DNA of 64,000 bases from Clostridium_S neuense. GTDB lineage: Bacteria; Bacillota; Clostridia; Clostridiales; Clostridiaceae. Below, one piece after another: positions 62,395 through 64,000 of the stretch (position 1 is its first letter; each line of letters begins with the position of its first letter). Below the pieces are notes generated by a model. The model did not search any database. It saw only the letters and a list, made by a program, of their open reading frames with translations, and was not told where the DNA came from. The translations under genes were made by a program, and so were the position numbers. The stretch covers positions 186,001-250,000 of the forward strand of contig NZ_JBJIAA010000001.1 in the NCBI RefSeq assembly GCF_045310695.1, given 5' to 3'.

Positions 62395-64000
62395 ATGAAT
62401 AATTATCAAAGAATCAATCCAATCGCACCTAAGAATATTGAAAAGAGAAATGCATACCTACTTGGAGGTGGAATAGGTTCCCTAGCTGCTGCTGCCTTTT
62501 TAATAAGAGATGCTCATATGCCTGGTAAAAACATTCATATACTTGAACAACTCGATGTTGTTGGAGGCTCAATGGATGGAGCTGGCACAGCAGAAAAAGG
62601 CTACACAGCAAGGGGCGGCAGAGAAATAGAAGAACATTTTGAATGCTTTATGGAGCTTTATAGTTTTATCCCATCTTTAAAGGATAAGAATAGAAGTGTA
62701 TTAGATGAATTCCGCGAACTTAATATAGAAGAACCAATTGAATCTCACTGCAGATTAGTAGAAAATCAAGGAGAAAAAGCTGATTTTTCAAGTCTTGGAC
62801 TATCAACTGCCAATGCTATGGAACTTGCAAAACTTCATATGGCAACAGAAGAAGCACTTGGAGCAACAACAATAGGACAATTTTTCTCTCCTAGCTTCTT
62901 TAAGACAAACTTCTGGTATTTCTGGGCAACAATGTTTGCTTTTGAAAAGTGGCACAGTGTAGTTGAAGTTAAGCGTTATATGGAAAGATTCATGCACTTA
63001 ATCGGCGGTATGAATAAATTAAAAGGAATACTTCACACTGAATATAATCAATACGATTCTTTAATTCTTCCTGTTATTGTATGGCTAAAGGATCATGAAG
63101 TAAACTTTGACAGTGGCTGCAAGGTTACAGACATTGATTTTGATTTTTCTAATAATGAAAAAATAGCTACTAAAATTTGCTATACTAAGGCTGGTAAAGA
63201 TGAAGTTATAAGTGTAAATAAAGACGATTTAGTGTTATTTACAAATGGTTCTATGACAGAAAACACAACTAGAGGTGATCTTGATCATCCTGCTATTATA
63301 AATAGATCAGAAGATAAAGGCTGCTTTAGCGTATGGGAAAAGCTTGCTAAAAAATCACCAGACTTTGGTCACCCAGAAAAATTCTGCAGTGATATTGATA
63401 AATCAAAATGGATGTCCTTTACTGTAACTTTAAAAGATGATGATATTGTGTTCCCTTATCTTTATAAACTTACAGGAGATAAACCTGGAATGGGCGGACT
63501 TGTTACAATAAAAGATTCAAGCTGGTTTATGAGCTGGGTTGTTCCAAAACATCCTCACTTTGCTAATCAACCTGACAACGTAAAAGTTCTTTGGGCATAT
63601 GCTTTGAACTTAGATACACCAGGCGATTATGTAAAAAAGACTTTTTCAGATTGTACAGGTCGTGAGATGTTTGAAGAACTTCTTTATCATATGGGCTTAA
63701 AAGATAGAATTCCTGAAATTCTTTCACATACAGTAAATGCAATACCTAGCATGATGCCTTATATTACTTCACAATTTATGCCTCGTATACCAGGAGATAG
63801 ACCAGATGTAATTCCAAAAGGAAGCAAAAACTTTGGTTTCCTTGGACAATATGCAGAGGTTCCTCATGATTGCGTATTCACTGTAGAATACTCAGTAAGA
63901 AGTGCAATGATGGCTGTATATGGACTAATGGGCTTAGAAAAGGAAGTAGATCAAGTATATCCAAGCCAATATGATATTCGTGTACTGACAAATGCAGCAA
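62395..64000 (+). CDS. ohyA: Oleate hydratase (3' partial)
   Basis: Adds water across the cis-9 double bond of oleic acid to give 10-hydroxystearate, thought to detoxify unsaturated fatty acids. The frame is open to the window end (535 codons seen; the family is about 560-650). The FAD Rossmann motif is GGGIGSLAAAAFLIRD, followed by LEQLDVVGGSMDG and the catalytic-loop region ARGGREIEEHFECF with its conserved Glu. Further landmarks are WATMFAFEKWHSVVE and FTVEYSVRSAMMAVYGL. AAAGGAAGAG precedes ATG 62395. Confidence 0.96.
   Translation, partial: MNNYQRINPIAPKNIEKRNAYLLGGGIGSLAAAAFLIRDAHMPGKNIHILEQLDVVGGSMDGAGTAEKGYTARGGREIEEHFECFMELYSFIPSLKDKNRSVLDEFRELNIEEPIESHCRLVENQGEKADFSSLGLSTANAMELAKLHMATEEALGATTIGQFFSPSFFKTNFWYFWATMFAFEKWHSVVEVKRYMERFMHLIGGMNKLKGILHTEYNQYDSLILPVIVWLKDHEVNFDSGCKVTDIDFDFSNNEKIATKICYTKAGKDEVISVNKDDLVLFTNGSMTENTTRGDLDHPAIINRSEDKGCFSVWEKLAKKSPDFGHPEKFCSDIDKSKWMSFTVTLKDDDIVFPYLYKLTGDKPGMGGLVTIKDSSWFMSWVVPKHPHFANQPDNVKVLWAYALNLDTPGDYVKKTFSDCTGREMFEELLYHMGLKDRIPEILSHTVNAIPSMMPYITSQFMPRIPGDRPDVIPKGSKNFGFLGQYAEVPHDCVFTVEYSVRSAMMAVYGLMGLEKEVDQVYPSQYDIRVLTNAA

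Overview
The window is AT-rich DNA of a spore-forming anaerobic Clostridium. Evidence: an alpha/beta-type small acid-soluble spore protein, rubrerythrin, a butyrate kinase, a 2-hydroxyacyl-CoA dehydratase activase, many TTG/GTG starts behind strong GGAGG sites, and many two-component, chemoreceptor and GntR-ABC modules. The linkage of a riboflavin operon to pdxS-pdxT and the malate locus recall the C. acetobutylicum/C. felsineum group; that placement is from memory and is inference.

Layout. 0-8 kb: the 3' part of a dehydratase-activase fusion, a WG-repeat protein, a gene-free stretch with a structured RNA candidate, a GntR/DUF1648 pair, a chemoreceptor. 7.5-13.6 kb: pdxS-pdxT, then ribD-ribE-ribBA-ribH under an FMN riboswitch. 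13.6-18.8 kb: a two-component pair with a membrane-anchored partner, a zinc-ribbon protein, a secreted LRR protein. 18.9-22.8 kb: an ECF vitamin-type transporter with an isochorismatase-fold hydrolase. 23-27.6 kb: a GntR-ABC operon, an MBL-fold hydrolase, a soluble chemoreceptor-like protein. 27.8-35.3 kb: a malate locus (DASS transporter, malic/malolactic enzyme, a 7TM hybrid kinase with GGDEF output, a LysR regulator). 35.3-41 kb: an IS256-type remnant, phosphoesterase, alpha/beta hydrolase, butyrate kinase, rubrerythrin, radical SAM protein. 41-45 kb: a MerR regulator and a MarR-controlled ABC transporter and DUF4386 protein. 45.4-51 kb: a sugar-type binding lipoprotein with a chemoreceptor, and ornithine decarboxylase. 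51.2-53 kb: Cu/Zn superoxide dismutase, SASP and a 20-cysteine copper-storage-like protein. 53-60.3 kb: a third GntR-ABC operon and a Bce-type peptide-sensing/resistance module. 60.3-64 kb: a DUF2892 protein, a secreted protein, a TetR regulator and the start of oleate hydratase.

The most unusual content lies between the genes. Family A consists of palindromes of up to about 190 bp ending in GCGAAGTAACAATGC, often with an extra side hairpin. They sit at gene 3' ends and supply the last codons and stop of several genes (ribH, malic enzyme, the SASP, the DUF2892 protein, and a decayed ORF). Family B consists of hairpin elements whose two arms are heptanucleotide arrays: the heptad sequence differs between copies (TTGACAR or AGAGTAR), yet the two arms within a copy remain complementary. 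Family C is an 84-bp intergenic repeat, with an adjacent 74-bp block that is duplicated in inverted orientation 50 kb apart. I found no CRISPR array, tRNA, rRNA, intact insertion sequence or prophage.
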